A stretch of 64,000 bases of DNA from Pseudonocardia sp. TRM90224 (GTDB lineage Bacteria; Actinomycetota; Actinomycetes; Mycobacteriales; Pseudonocardiaceae). The DNA lies in NCBI RefSeq assembly GCF_021245725.1, contig NZ_JAJGSX010000029.1, positions 1-64,000 of the forward strand, read 5' to 3'. The notes beneath the pieces are model-generated. The model did not search any database and was not told the origin of the DNA. It saw only the letters and a program-made list of their open reading frames with translations. Shown here in pieces: positions 34,125 through 42,926 of this stretch. Position 1 is the stretch's first letter. Each line of letters starts with the position of its first letter. A program made the position numbers and the translations under genes.

Positions 34125-35378
34125 GTGGAGCACACCGAGCGGCCTCGGCGCGCGCGGCACCGCCGGGCCGAGGAGCACCCGGACGACGGGACGGACCTCG
34201 CGCTCGAAGCGGGGCACGGCCACGGACACGGCCACGGGCCCGCACCGCCGGCCGGCCGCCGGATTCGGATCATCATCGCGTGCCTGCTGGTGCCGGCGGT
34301 GCTCGCGACCCTCGCCGGGCTCGTGCTGCTGTTCCCGACCGCCCAGCGGCCGACCGGGGCGGCGGCGTCCCCGCGGGTCGACGGCCACGTCACGACGGCG
34401 TCCGAGACCGCCTGCGACGTCGGGCAGGAACCGACCGGCTGCGTCGCGCTGACCATCGCGCTGACCGACGGGCCGCTGCCGGGCCGCGAGATCGTCGTCG
34501 TGGTCTCGAAGGTCCGCGGCAACGCGCCCTTCGGCGCCGGCGACGACGTCGTGCTCGTGCAATCCGGCGACGACCCGGCCGATCCGGCGTCGTACGACGT
34601 CACCGACTTCCAGCGGGACACCCCGATCCAGCTGCTGGCCGTCCTTTTTGCGATCGCCGTCGTCACGCTCGGGCGCTGGCGGGGCTTCGCGGCGCTGGTG
34701 GCGCTCGGGCTCACCGGCGTGGTGCTGATCATGTTCGTGCTCCCCGCGATCCTCGACGGCCGCGACCCGCTCCTCGTCGCGATCGTCGGCTCCTGCGCGA
34801 TCATGTTCGGGGTCCTCTACCTCACGCACGGGTTCTCGGCCCGAACGTCGACGGCGGTGCTCGGCACGCTGCTCAGCCTCGTGCTGATCGGGGTGCTCGG
34901 CGCGGCGTTCGCCGCGGCGGCGCGGCTGACCGGCGACGGCGAGGACACCGCCAGCCTCTCCGCGGCGCTGGGCACCAGCGTCGACGGGCGCGGGCTCGTG
35001 CTCGCCGGGCTCGTCATCGGTGCGCTCGGCGCGCTCGACGACGTCACCGTCACCCAGACGAGCGCCGTGTGGGAGCTGCGCAGGGCGAACCCGCAGCTCG
35101 GGCCCGCGGCCCTGTTCGGCGCGGCGATGCGGATCGGGCGAGACCACGTGGCGTCGGCGGTCAACACGCTCGTGCTCGCCTACGCCGGCGCGGCCTTGCC
35201 GCTGCTGCTGCTCTACTCCGTCGCGGAGCGCGGACTGGGCGAGACGCTCACCGCCCAGGTGATCGCGACGGAGGTGGTGCGGACGCTCGTCGGCAGCATC
35301 GGGATCGTCGCCTCGGTGCCGATCACGACCCTGCTGGCGGTTGCGGTTGTGAATCAAGAACGAACTTCGGCCACGTAA
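34125..35378 (+). CDS. YibE/F-like membrane protein
   Basis: This 417-residue protein has a His-rich cytosolic N-terminus (GHGHGHGHG), a membrane helix (IIIACLLVPAVLATLAGLVL), an extracytoplasmic domain and about seven further helices. The segments GLVLAGLVIGALGALDDVTV and AAMRIGRDHVASAVNTLVLA are the YibE/F signature. Function in bacteria is unclear. GTG 34125 (VEHTERPRRARHRRAEE) is preferred to the longer frame that would overlap the repeat array. The His-rich start might bind metal. Confidence 0.85.
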   Translation: MEHTERPRRARHRRAEEHPDDGTDLALEAGHGHGHGHGPAPPAGRRIRIIIACLLVPAVLATLAGLVLLFPTAQRPTGAAASPRVDGHVTTASETACDVGQEPTGCVALTIALTDGPLPGREIVVVVSKVRGNAPFGAGDDVVLVQSGDDPADPASYDVTDFQRDTPIQLLAVLFAIAVVTLGRWRGFAALVALGLTGVVLIMFVLPAILDGRDPLLVAIVGSCAIMFGVLYLTHGFSARTSTAVLGTLLSLVLIGVLGAAFAAAARLTGDGEDTASLSAALGTSVDGRGLVLAGLVIGALGALDDVTVTQTSAVWELRRANPQLGPAALFGAAMRIGRDHVASAVNTLVLAYAGAALPLLLLYSVAERGLGETLTAQVIATEVVRTLVGSIGIVASVPITTLLAVAVVNQERTSAT

Positions 35379-35436
35379 CCGGGACCCCTCCCCGACCGAC
35401 CGAATAGGTTGGACACGAGAGAACTGGGGGCGAACG

Positions 35437-36783
35437 GTGGCGGAGCAGCCGGAACAACCGAAATGGACCTCGCCGAGCGGGGGCGACGGCGAGCCGCAGA
35501 ACGGGCCGGCGCCGGAGGGCGACCAGCCGCAGCCGGGCATGCCCGCGCCCGGCGTCCCCTCTTCGGCGCCACCTCCGCCGACACCACCTCCGTCGGAACC
35601 GCCCCCGTCGACACCGTCTCCGACGACACCGCTTCCATCAACACCGCCTCCGTCGACCCCACCCGAATCGGCACCGCCCCTTGGGCCGTACCCGCAACCG
35701 GACCAGCCGCAGTACGGCGCTCCACAGCAGTACGGCGCTCCACAGCAGTACGGGCCACCCCAGCAGTACGGGCCACCCCAGGCGGGCCCCGGTGCGTACG
35801 GTGCGACGCCCTACGGCGCCGCGGGTCAGTGGGGTGGACCGCCGGTCGCCCCGAAGCCGGGCGTCATCCCGCTCCGCCCGCTCGGGCTCGGGGAGATCCT
35901 CGACGGCGCGATCTCCTACATCCGGAAGAACCCGAAGGCGACGCTCGGCCTCTCGGCGATCGTGGCCGTCGTGATCGAACTCTTGAGGGTCCCGATGACG
36001 GCTCTCGCCATCGGCCAGCTGGAGGCGATGGCGAACTCCGGTGCGTCCACGTCCCAGATCGGGATCAACGCCGTCTTCTCCGGTTTGGGGAGCCAGGTCG
36101 TCGGGGCGATCATCGCGGCGATCGGCGTCGTGGTGCTCACCGGCCTGCTGATCGTCGTGCTCGGGCACGCGGTGATCGGGCGCACGATGGCGCTCGGCGA
36201 GGTGTGGGCGGCCGTCCGCGGTCGGATCCCCGGCCTGCTCGGCATCACGGCCGTGACGACGCTCGCGCTGCTCGGCATCATGGCGGCCGGATTCCTCCCG
36301 CTGATCTTCCTGGCGCTCGGGGAGAACGGTCGCGGCGCCTTGCTGCTGCTGATCATCACCCTGCCGCTCTCCTGGGGCCTCATGGTCTACCTGGGGACGT
36401 CCTGGGCGCTGGCGACCCCGGCATTCATCCTCGAAGGGATCCCGGCAATGGCCGCGCTGCGGCGGTCCCGGCACCTGGTCGGCGGCTCGTGGTGGCGGAC
36501 GTTCGGCATCCTGCTCGTCGCCGCCGTCATCGCCTGGTTCATCTCGATCGCCATCGCGGTGCCGTTCGGCATCGTGCAGACCTTGACGACGGGGGCGTTC
36601 ACCCAGCCCGACGCGTTCGCGGGCCTCTCCATCGAATCGTTGATCATCGGTGCGATCGCGTCGATCATCGCCACCACGGTGACCGCCCCGTTCATGGCGG
36701 GTGCGACCGGCCTGCTGTACTTCGACCAGCGCATCCGCAAGGAGGCGTTCGACATCCAGCTGACCCGGGAAGCGGCACGGTGA
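35437..36783 (+). CDS. Pro-rich membrane protein (GDPD membrane-domain-like)
   Basis: This 448-residue protein has a disordered Pro/Gln/Tyr-rich N-terminus of about 135 residues, with repeats such as QYGAPQQYG and PPSTPPP. It is followed by RPLGLGEILDGAISYIRKNP and about six helices, the pattern of the glycerophosphodiester phosphodiesterase membrane domain family. It has no phosphodiesterase catalytic domain. In mycobacteria a similar protein heads the DUF4129-DUF4350-moxR cluster. GTG 35437 is used. Confidence 0.8.
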   Translation: MAEQPEQPKWTSPSGGDGEPQNGPAPEGDQPQPGMPAPGVPSSAPPPPTPPPSEPPPSTPSPTTPLPSTPPPSTPPESAPPLGPYPQPDQPQYGAPQQYGAPQQYGPPQQYGPPQAGPGAYGATPYGAAGQWGGPPVAPKPGVIPLRPLGLGEILDGAISYIRKNPKATLGLSAIVAVVIELLRVPMTALAIGQLEAMANSGASTSQIGINAVFSGLGSQVVGAIIAAIGVVVLTGLLIVVLGHAVIGRTMALGEVWAAVRGRIPGLLGITAVTTLALLGIMAAGFLPLIFLALGENGRGALLLLIITLPLSWGLMVYLGTSWALATPAFILEGIPAMAALRRSRHLVGGSWWRTFGILLVAAVIAWFISIAIAVPFGIVQTLTTGAFTQPDAFAGLSIESLIIGAIASIIATTVTAPFMAGATGLLYFDQRIRKEAFDIQLTREAAR

Positions 36784-36790
36784 TCGGACT

Positions 36791-37429
36791 GTGATCGGAC
36801 TCCCGTTCGAGGTGCCCGTCGACCTCGGTCGCGACGAGGCACGCGAGCTCGCCGAGCGTGAGCTGGCCAAACCCGAGTTCACGGCTGCGCTGCCGCCGCT
36901 GCCCGAGCGCATCCTGCGATGGATCGCCGAGTGGATCGGGGACCTGCTGCGCGGCGCGGCGGACATCTCGCCGGGCGGGTACGGCGGGCTGGCGGTCTTC
37001 GCCATCCTGATCGTGCTGGCCGTGATCGCGATCCGGCTGCGGGTCGGCCGCGTCGGGCGGAACACGTCGGCGGCGGGCGGGCTCTTCGGCACGACGATCA
37101 GGTCGGCCGCCGACCACCGCGCGGCCGCCGACGCGCACGCCGCGGCAGGGGCATGGGCCGACGCCGTGCGCGAGCGCCTGCGTGCGATCGTGCGCGGCCT
37201 CGAGGAACGCGACCTGCTCGACGCGCGGGCCGGCCGGACCGCCGACGAGGCCGCCGCGGAGGCCGGGCGGATCCTGCCCGAGTGCGCCGCGGGGCTGCGA
37301 TCGGCCGCCGTGGTGTTCGACGACGTCTGGTACGGCGGGCGGCAGGCGACCCCGGCGATGGACGCGCAGCTGCGGGCGCTCGACGAGAGCGTCCAGCAGG
37401 CCCGACCGGCGGTCGGTGCCCTGCGATGA
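36791..37429 (+). CDS. DUF4129 domain protein
   Basis: This 212-residue protein has one membrane helix (GLAVFAILIVLAVIAIRLRV) and a cytosolic C-terminal DUF4129 domain with AWADAVRERLRAIVRGLEER and FDDVWYGGRQATPAMDAQLR. It lies 7 bases after the previous gene and overlaps the next by four. In actinobacteria it goes together with DUF4350, MoxR and DUF58. The exact role is unknown. Confidence 0.87.
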   Translation: MIGLPFEVPVDLGRDEARELAERELAKPEFTAALPPLPERILRWIAEWIGDLLRGAADISPGGYGGLAVFAILIVLAVIAIRLRVGRVGRNTSAAGGLFGTTIRSAADHRAAADAHAAAGAWADAVRERLRAIVRGLEERDLLDARAGRTADEAAAEAGRILPECAAGLRSAAVVFDDVWYGGRQATPAMDAQLRALDESVQQARPAVGALR

Positions 37430-38580
37430 CGACCCCAACGAGCACAACGTCCGTCCATCGCGACCCGGCACGCATCTGGAAAGCCGCACGCACGCCGCTC
37501 GTCATCGCGGCGCTGGTGCTCGCGGCCGCGACCCTGATCGCGTTGCTGACCGACCGCACGACCCGCGGCGCGCTCGACCCCGAAGGGGTGAGCCCGGCCG
37601 GGAGCCGGGCCGTGGCGACGATCCTGCGCAACGAGGGCGTCACCGTCACCGTGGTGCGCACTTCCGCGGACGTCCGGCTGGCCGGCCGCGGGACCACCGT
37701 GCTCGTGCCGTTCCCCGAGCTGCTCTCGCAGGTCCAGCTCGACGCGCTGCGCGGCTCCGCCGACGTCGTGCTGGTCGCGCCCGACGAGCGGGTGCTCGAC
37801 GCCGTCACGCCCGACGTCGAGCTCACGCAGTCGGCCGGCCCGGTCGACGTCTCGCAGCCGGACTGCACGTTGGCTGCGGCCACCCGCGCCGGCGCCGTCC
37901 AGATCGGCGGCCGCCGCTACCGGTCGCTCACCGCGATCGGCTGCTACCCGGCGGAAGGCGGGAACGCGCTGATGCAGGCCGTTGTCGACGGCCGGACGGT
38001 CACCGTCATCGGCAGCGCCGACATCCTCACCAACGACGCGCTCGACGAGGAAGGCAACGCGTCGCTGGCGTTGTCACTGCTGGGCGGCAACGAGGAGCTG
38101 CGCTGGTTCCTGCCCTCCCCCGAAGGGCCGCCGGCCGGCGACGAGCGCTCGTTCTCGGAGCTGATCCCCGCTGGTTGGGTGTTCGCCGCGGTGCAGCTGA
38201 TGGTCGCGGCGCTGGTCGTCGTGCTGTGGCGGGCGCGGCGGCTGGGCCCGGTCGTGGAGGAGCCGCTGCCCGTGGTGGTGCGTTCCGCGGAGGCGGTGGA
38301 GGGTAGGGCCCGGCTCTACCGGGCGGCCGGGGCCCGCGACCACGCTGCCGAGGTGTTGCGGGAGGCGGCCCGCGCGCGGCTGATCCCGATGCTCGGGCTG
38401 CCGGACACGACGGCGACGGGTCCGAGTCCCGCGCTGATCGAGGCTGTCGCGGGTCGGGTGCACCGGCCCGCCGTGCAGGTCGAATGGCTCCTGTACGGTC
38501 CGGCGCCTGCGGACGATGCCGGCTTGATCGAACTGGCTAACCTGCTCGACATGTGCGAATCGGAGGTCCGTCAGTCATGA
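37426..38580 (+). CDS. DUF4350 domain protein
   Basis: This 384-residue protein has a membrane helix near the N-terminus (TPLVIAALVLAAATLIALLT), an extracytoplasmic DUF4350 domain (about 50-245, starting SPAGSRAVATILRNEGVTVT), a second helix (AGWVFAAVQLMVAALVVVLW) and a cytosolic tail. ATG 37426 overlaps the DUF4129 stop; its end overlaps the moxR start. It is homologous in position to Rv3691 of M. tuberculosis. Confidence 0.87.
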   Translation: MTTPTSTTSVHRDPARIWKAARTPLVIAALVLAAATLIALLTDRTTRGALDPEGVSPAGSRAVATILRNEGVTVTVVRTSADVRLAGRGTTVLVPFPELLSQVQLDALRGSADVVLVAPDERVLDAVTPDVELTQSAGPVDVSQPDCTLAAATRAGAVQIGGRRYRSLTAIGCYPAEGGNALMQAVVDGRTVTVIGSADILTNDALDEEGNASLALSLLGGNEELRWFLPSPEGPPAGDERSFSELIPAGWVFAAVQLMVAALVVVLWRARRLGPVVEEPLPVVVRSAEAVEGRARLYRAAGARDHAAEVLREAARARLIPMLGLPDTTATGPSPALIEAVAGRVHRPAVQVEWLLYGPAPADDAGLIELANLLDMCESEVRQS

Positions 38581-39569
38581 GCCAGGACGTCGTGTCGGTC
38601 GACAAGAGCGGTGTGGACGCCGGGCAGGCCAGGGAGGCCCTGCACGCGCTGCGCCGCGAGGTCGCCAAGGCCGTCGTCGGCCAGGACGCCGCGGTCACCG
38701 GTCTGGTCGTCGCGCTGCTCTGCCGCCGCCACGCGCTGCTCGAAGGTGTGCCGGGGGTGGCGAAGACGCTGCTGGTGCGCGCGTTGGCGCGCAGCCTCTC
38801 GCTCGACAGCAAGCGCGTGCAGTTCACCCCCGACCTGATGCCCGGCGACATCACCGGTTCGCTCGTCTACGACGCGAAGAGCTCCGAGTTCTCCTTCAGG
38901 GAGGGCCCGGTGTTCACGAACCTGCTGATCGCCGACGAGATCAACCGCACGCCGCCGAAGACGCAGGCGTCGCTGCTGGAGGCGATGGAGGAGCGGCAGG
39001 TCTCAGCCGACGGCGTGAGCCGCCCGCTGCCCGACCCGTTCGTCGTGATCGCGACGCAGAACCCGATCGAGTACGAGGGCACCTACCCGCTCCCCGAGGC
39101 GCAGCTCGACCGCTTCCAGCTCAAGATCACGATGGCGCTGCCGGGACGGGAGCAGGAGATCGACATCCTCTCGCGGCACGCGGCGGGCTTCGATCCCGGC
39201 GACCTCGCCGCTGCGGGCGTAGAGGCGGTCGCGGGACCGGCCGAGCTGCGCGCCGCACGCCAGGCCGTCGGGCAGGTCACCGTGCACCCCGCGGTGATCG
39301 GCTACGCCGTGGACGTCTGCCGGGCGACCCGCTCGGCGCCGGCCGTCTCGATCGGGGTGTCGCCGCGCGGGGCGACCTCGCTGCTCGCGGCGAGCCGGGC
39401 CTGGGCGTGGCTCTCCGGGCGCGACTACACCACCCCGGACGACGTCAAGGCGCTCGCGCCGGCGGCGCTCCGGCACCGGTTGCGGCTGCGGCCCGAGGCC
39501 GAGCTCGACGGGGTCAGCGCCGACGGCGTGGTCAACGGGGTGCTGGCCGGCGTGCCCGTCCCCCGCTGA
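38577..39569 (+). CDS. MoxR-family AAA+ ATPase
   Basis: This 330-residue MoxR protein has Walker A LEGVPGVAKTLLVRAL, Walker B NLLIADEINRTPPKTQASLL, and the FVIATQNPIEYEGTYPLPEA sensor region, all typical. MoxR ATPases act as chaperones for metallo- or complex-assembly proteins with a DUF58 partner. ATG 38577 overlaps the DUF4350 stop (ATGA). The DUF58 gene starts 12 bases downstream. Confidence 0.95.
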   Translation: MSQDVVSVDKSGVDAGQAREALHALRREVAKAVVGQDAAVTGLVVALLCRRHALLEGVPGVAKTLLVRALARSLSLDSKRVQFTPDLMPGDITGSLVYDAKSSEFSFREGPVFTNLLIADEINRTPPKTQASLLEAMEERQVSADGVSRPLPDPFVVIATQNPIEYEGTYPLPEAQLDRFQLKITMALPGREQEIDILSRHAAGFDPGDLAAAGVEAVAGPAELRAARQAVGQVTVHPAVIGYAVDVCRATRSAPAVSIGVSPRGATSLLAASRAWAWLSGRDYTTPDDVKALAPAALRHRLRLRPEAELDGVSADGVVNGVLAGVPVPR

Positions 39570-39581
39570 CGGGACGGGCCC

Positions 39582-40877
39582 GTGGCGATCACCGGACGCA
39601 CGGCGCTGCTCGCCGTGCTCGGCGCACTCGTGGTCGGCTTCGCGCTGCCGAACTGGTGGGGCGTGCTGGCCGTCGCGGTCGTGCTGCTCCTCGCTGTGGC
39701 GGTCGACGTCGCCCTCGCCGCGAGCGTGCGCGGGTTGACCATGCGACGCGAGGGCGACACCTCGGTGCGGCTCGGCGGCACGGCGACGGTCGACCTGGTC
39801 GTCACCAACCCGGGCAGCCGGACGCTGCGCGGGGTGCTGCGCGACGCGTGGCCGCCGAGCGCGGGCGCGGTGCCGAGCCGGCATCCGTTGCTGGTGCCGC
39901 CGGGTGAGCGCCGCCGGCTCACGGTGGAGCTGACGCCGGTGCGGCGCGGCGACCGGCGGGCCGCACGGGTCACCGTCCGCTCCCTCGGCCCGCTCGGGCT
40001 GGCCGCCCGGCAGGGTCGTCACGACGTGCCGTGGACGGTTAGGGCGCTGCCGCCGTTCACGTCGCGCAAGCACCTGCCGTCCCGGCTCGCCCGGCTGCGT
40101 GACCTCGACGGGCGCACCGCGACGATGATCCGCGGTCAGGGCACCGAGTTCGACTCGCTGCGCGAGTACGTGATCGGCGACGACGTGCGCTCGATCGACT
40201 GGCGCGCGACCGCGCGGGCCGCCGACGTCATGGTCAGGACGTGGCGCCCCGAGCGCGACCGGCACCTGCTGCTGGTGCTCGACACCGGCCGGACGTCGGC
40301 GGGCCGGATCGGCGACGCGCCAAAGCTCGACACCGCGATGGACGCCGCGCTGCTGGTCGGGGCGCTCGCCGCGCGGGCCGGCGACCGCGTCGACATGATC
40401 GCCTACGACCGTGCGGTGCGCGCGAGCGTGACCGGGGTCAGCGTGAGCGAGCTGCTCCCGTCGCTGGTCAACGCGATGGCGCCGCTGGAGCCGGAGCTGG
40501 TCGAGACCGACGTGCACGGCATGGTGTCGGCCGTGCTGAACCGGGCCTCGCGTCGTTCGCTGGTGGTGCTGTTCACCGGGCTGGAGCCCGCGGCCGTCGA
40601 GGAAGGGCTACTGCCCGGGCTGCCGTCGCTGATCACCCGGCACCGCCTGCTCGTCGCGTCGGTCGCCGACCCCCGCGTGACGGAGATGGCGGCGGGGCGC
40701 GACAACTCCGTCGCTGTGTACGAGGCAGCGGCCGCGGAACGGGCCAGCGCCGAACGGCGGTCGGTCGCGAAGCTCCTCAGCCGCCGCGACGTGACGGTCG
40801 TGGACGCGCCGCCGGCGGAGCTGGCGCCCGCCGTCGCCGACGCCTACATCGCGCTCAAGGCGGCGGGCCTGCTGTAG
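39582..40877 (+). CDS. DUF58 domain protein, MoxR partner
   Basis: This 431-residue protein has two N-terminal membrane helices, a beta-rich segment, and the DUF58 signature EFDSLREYVIGDDVRSIDWR near 187. A vWA-like fold follows (HLLLVLDTGRTSAG, with the metal-binding DTGRTS in place of DxSxS). It should function with the MoxR ATPase encoded immediately upstream. GTG 39582 is used. A family B palindrome begins 12 bases after its stop. Confidence 0.9.
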   Translation: MAITGRTALLAVLGALVVGFALPNWWGVLAVAVVLLLAVAVDVALAASVRGLTMRREGDTSVRLGGTATVDLVVTNPGSRTLRGVLRDAWPPSAGAVPSRHPLLVPPGERRRLTVELTPVRRGDRRAARVTVRSLGPLGLAARQGRHDVPWTVRALPPFTSRKHLPSRLARLRDLDGRTATMIRGQGTEFDSLREYVIGDDVRSIDWRATARAADVMVRTWRPERDRHLLLVLDTGRTSAGRIGDAPKLDTAMDAALLVGALAARAGDRVDMIAYDRAVRASVTGVSVSELLPSLVNAMAPLEPELVETDVHGMVSAVLNRASRRSLVVLFTGLEPAAVEEGLLPGLPSLITRHRLLVASVADPRVTEMAAGRDNSVAVYEAAAAERASAERRSVAKLLSRRDVTVVDAPPAELAPAVADAYIALKAAGLL

Positions 40878-40888
40878 AGCCCGCACGC

Positions 40889-40947
40889 GAGGGCAGGAAA
40901 GCCACTTTCCGGCCCTCACAGGGCAGGAAAGTGGCTTTCCTGCCCTC
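40889..40947. repeat. Dispersed palindrome family B, copy 2
   Basis: A 59-bp element between two convergent stop codons (DUF58 and SpoIIM). The same layout as copy 1, with a few substitutions (CCGGCCC for CCTGCCC in the first half). Flanked by GCACGC, which is shared with copy 3 in reverse orientation. Confidence 0.92.
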
Positions 40948-40957
40948 CCCCGGGCGG

Positions 40958-41953
40958 TCAGCCCGCGGTGGGGAGGTGGTCGCCCGCTTCCGCGGCCGAG
41001 ACGTCGCCCGACTCACCCGCGCGGGCTGCCCGGCGGCCGAGCGTGAAGACGTACACGAACAGCGCGGCCTCCACGAGCACGCCGATCCCGATCCGGGCCC
41101 ACGTCGGGAGCGATGACGGCGTCACGAACGCCTCGACGATCCCGGAGATCAGCAGCAGCACCGCCACACCGAGCGCCATGCCGACGGTCGCCCGGCCGGC
41201 TTCCGCCACGGCCCGCGATCGGGGCAGCGGGCCGGGGTCGACGAGCGCCCAGCCGAGGCGCAGCCCCGCGCCGGCCGCGATGAACACGGCGGTGAGCTCA
41301 GGCAGGCCGTGCGGGGTGATCAGGCCGAAGAAAAGGTCGAGCCGGTCGGCCGACGCCATGATCCCGGCGGTGACGCCGAGGTTGAGCAGGTTCGACCACA
41401 GCACCCAGATCACCGGCACGATCACGATGCCCGAGACCAGGCACATCGCGGCGATCAGCGCGTTGTTCGTCCAGACCTGCGCGGCGAACGAGCCTGCGGG
41501 AGCGGACGTGTAGTACTCGGCGAACTCGACATCGACGAGCCTGCGGATCTCCTCCGGCGTAGCGATGCTCGCCTGCACGTCGGGGTTCGCGGCCACCCAC
41601 GCCCCGATCACCCACGCCAACCCGAGGAAGACCACAGCGACCGTGCCCCACCAGCGCCTGCTCAGGTAGAGCGCGGCCGGGAAGCCGACCACGAAGAAGC
41701 GTGCGGCGTCGCGCCACGCAGGGGTGTGCGAGCCCGTCACGGCCGCCCGTGCGCGGGCCACCAGCGTCGACAGCCGCGCGACCAGCGCGGGGTCGGGCGA
41801 GGACGAGCGGATCGCCGAGAGGTGCGTCGCGGTGCGCTGGTAGAGCGTCACCAGCTCGTCGGCCTCCTGCCCCGAGCGAACCTTCTTGCGGAGCAGCGCC
41901 TCGAGCCGCTGCCATTCCGCGCGGTGGGCGGCGGCGTAGGCATCGACGTCCAT
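40958..41953 (-). CDS. SpoIIM-like membrane protein
   Basis: This 331-residue protein of the stage II sporulation M family has a long cytosolic helix (ADELVTLYQRTATHLSAIRS), then about six membrane helices, with FGLITPHGLPELTAVFIAAG being the family signature. It does not imply endospores; actinobacterial homologues sit beside moxR and DUF58. ATG 41953 (MDVDAYAAAHRAEWQRL) is chosen over an upstream ATG. Divergent from the RDD gene by 20 bases. Confidence 0.9.
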   Translation of the reverse strand: MDVDAYAAAHRAEWQRLEALLRKKVRSGQEADELVTLYQRTATHLSAIRSSSPDPALVARLSTLVARARAAVTGSHTPAWRDAARFFVVGFPAALYLSRRWWGTVAVVFLGLAWVIGAWVAANPDVQASIATPEEIRRLVDVEFAEYYTSAPAGSFAAQVWTNNALIAAMCLVSGIVIVPVIWVLWSNLLNLGVTAGIMASADRLDLFFGLITPHGLPELTAVFIAAGAGLRLGWALVDPGPLPRSRAVAEAGRATVGMALGVAVLLLISGIVEAFVTPSSLPTWARIGIGVLVEAALFVYVFTLGRRAARAGESGDVSAAEAGDHLPTAG

Positions 41954-41973
41954 GTACCGGCACAATAGTCGGG

Positions 41974-42861
41974 GTGAGTGACCTGATCACAGGTGACGCG
42001 GTTGTCGTCGAGCTGCGCATCGCGGAGTTCGCCAGTCGCGCGGTGGCGTTCGCGATCGACGTCGCCGTGATGGTCGTCTTCTACCTCCTGATGCTGTGGA
42101 TCGCCGCGGCGAGCGGCGTGCTGTCGGTCGATCCCGCGCTCGCGGCGACCATAAGCATCGTGGCGCTCGTGACGGTGTTCGTGATCTACCCCGTGACCAT
42201 CGAGACGCTCACCCGCGGGCGCTCGCTCGGCAAGATGGCGATGGGGTTGCGGGTGGTGCGCGAGGACGGCGGGCCGATCCGGTTCCGGCAGGCGCTCGCG
42301 CGCGGCCTCGCCGGGTTCGTCGTCGACTTCGGCATCTTCAGCTTCTTCACCGGCGCGATCGGGCTAATCACGTCGCTGATCTCACCGCGGGGCCGTCGTG
42401 TCGGCGACATGCTCGCCGGCACGGTCGTGGTCCGCGAGCGGGCGCCCGTGCAGGCCGCGTACGACATCATGATGCCGCCGCCGCTCGCCGGCTGGGCGTC
42501 GACGCTGGAGCTCTCGCAGCTCCCGGCCTCGCTGGCGCTCTCGGCCCGGCAGTTCCTGCTCCGCACGTCGCAGCTCGACCCGCAGGTCAGGGCGGCGCTC
42601 GGGGCCGACCTCGCCGGTCAGGTCGCCGCGCACGTCAGCCCGCCCCCGCCGCCGGGAACCCCGCCGGAGCCGTTCCTCGCTGCCGTGCTGGCGGCGCGCA
42701 CCCAGCGCGAGCACGCACGGCTCGTGCGCGGGCAGGCGCCGACCCCGCCACCGACGTCCGTCCCCGCGTACCCGACACAGGTGCCCCAGCCACCCCTGCC
42801 ACCCACGCCGCCGCCGGCCGCGCCATCACCGCCCACGGACGGCTTCGCCCTCCCCCGCTGA
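41974..42861 (+). CDS. RDD-family membrane protein
   Basis: This 295-residue protein has the RDD signature FASRAVAFAIDVAVMVVFY and the second motif RGRSLGKMAMGLRVVREDGG, with about three to four helices. A Pro-rich C-terminus ends the protein. GTG 41974 is the start by conservation of VVVELRIAEFASR. It is homologous in position to Rv3695. Its stop is immediately followed by palindrome E and the convergent ABC ATPase end. Confidence 0.9.
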   Translation: MSDLITGDAVVVELRIAEFASRAVAFAIDVAVMVVFYLLMLWIAAASGVLSVDPALAATISIVALVTVFVIYPVTIETLTRGRSLGKMAMGLRVVREDGGPIRFRQALARGLAGFVVDFGIFSFFTGAIGLITSLISPRGRRVGDMLAGTVVVRERAPVQAAYDIMMPPPLAGWASTLELSQLPASLALSARQFLLRTSQLDPQVRAALGADLAGQVAAHVSPPPPPGTPPEPFLAAVLAARTQREHARLVRGQAPTPPPTSVPAYPTQVPQPPLPPTPPPAAPSPPTDGFALPR

Positions 42862-42926
42862 CCGTCGACAACGACGTTATTGCTGTTGTGAGCGCTCACG
42901 AACGACCACAACGTCGTTGTCGACGG
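42862..42926. repeat. Palindrome E overlapping a gene end
   Basis: Arms CCGTCGACAACGACGTT (42862-42878) and AACGTCGTTGTCGACGG (42910-42926) are perfect mirror images around 31 bases that include GTGAGCGCTCAC (42888-42899), itself a palindrome. The whole element supplies the last codons and TAA of the convergent ABC ATPase gene. The centre resembles LacI-family operators, but this may be chance. Confidence 0.9.

Noticed and set aside
42888-42899. LacI/CebR-type operator GTGAGCGCTCAC controlling cellulose genes
   Set aside because: It is inside palindrome E at a gene end, over 3 kb from the GH6 gene, and no LacI gene is near; kept only as a note.
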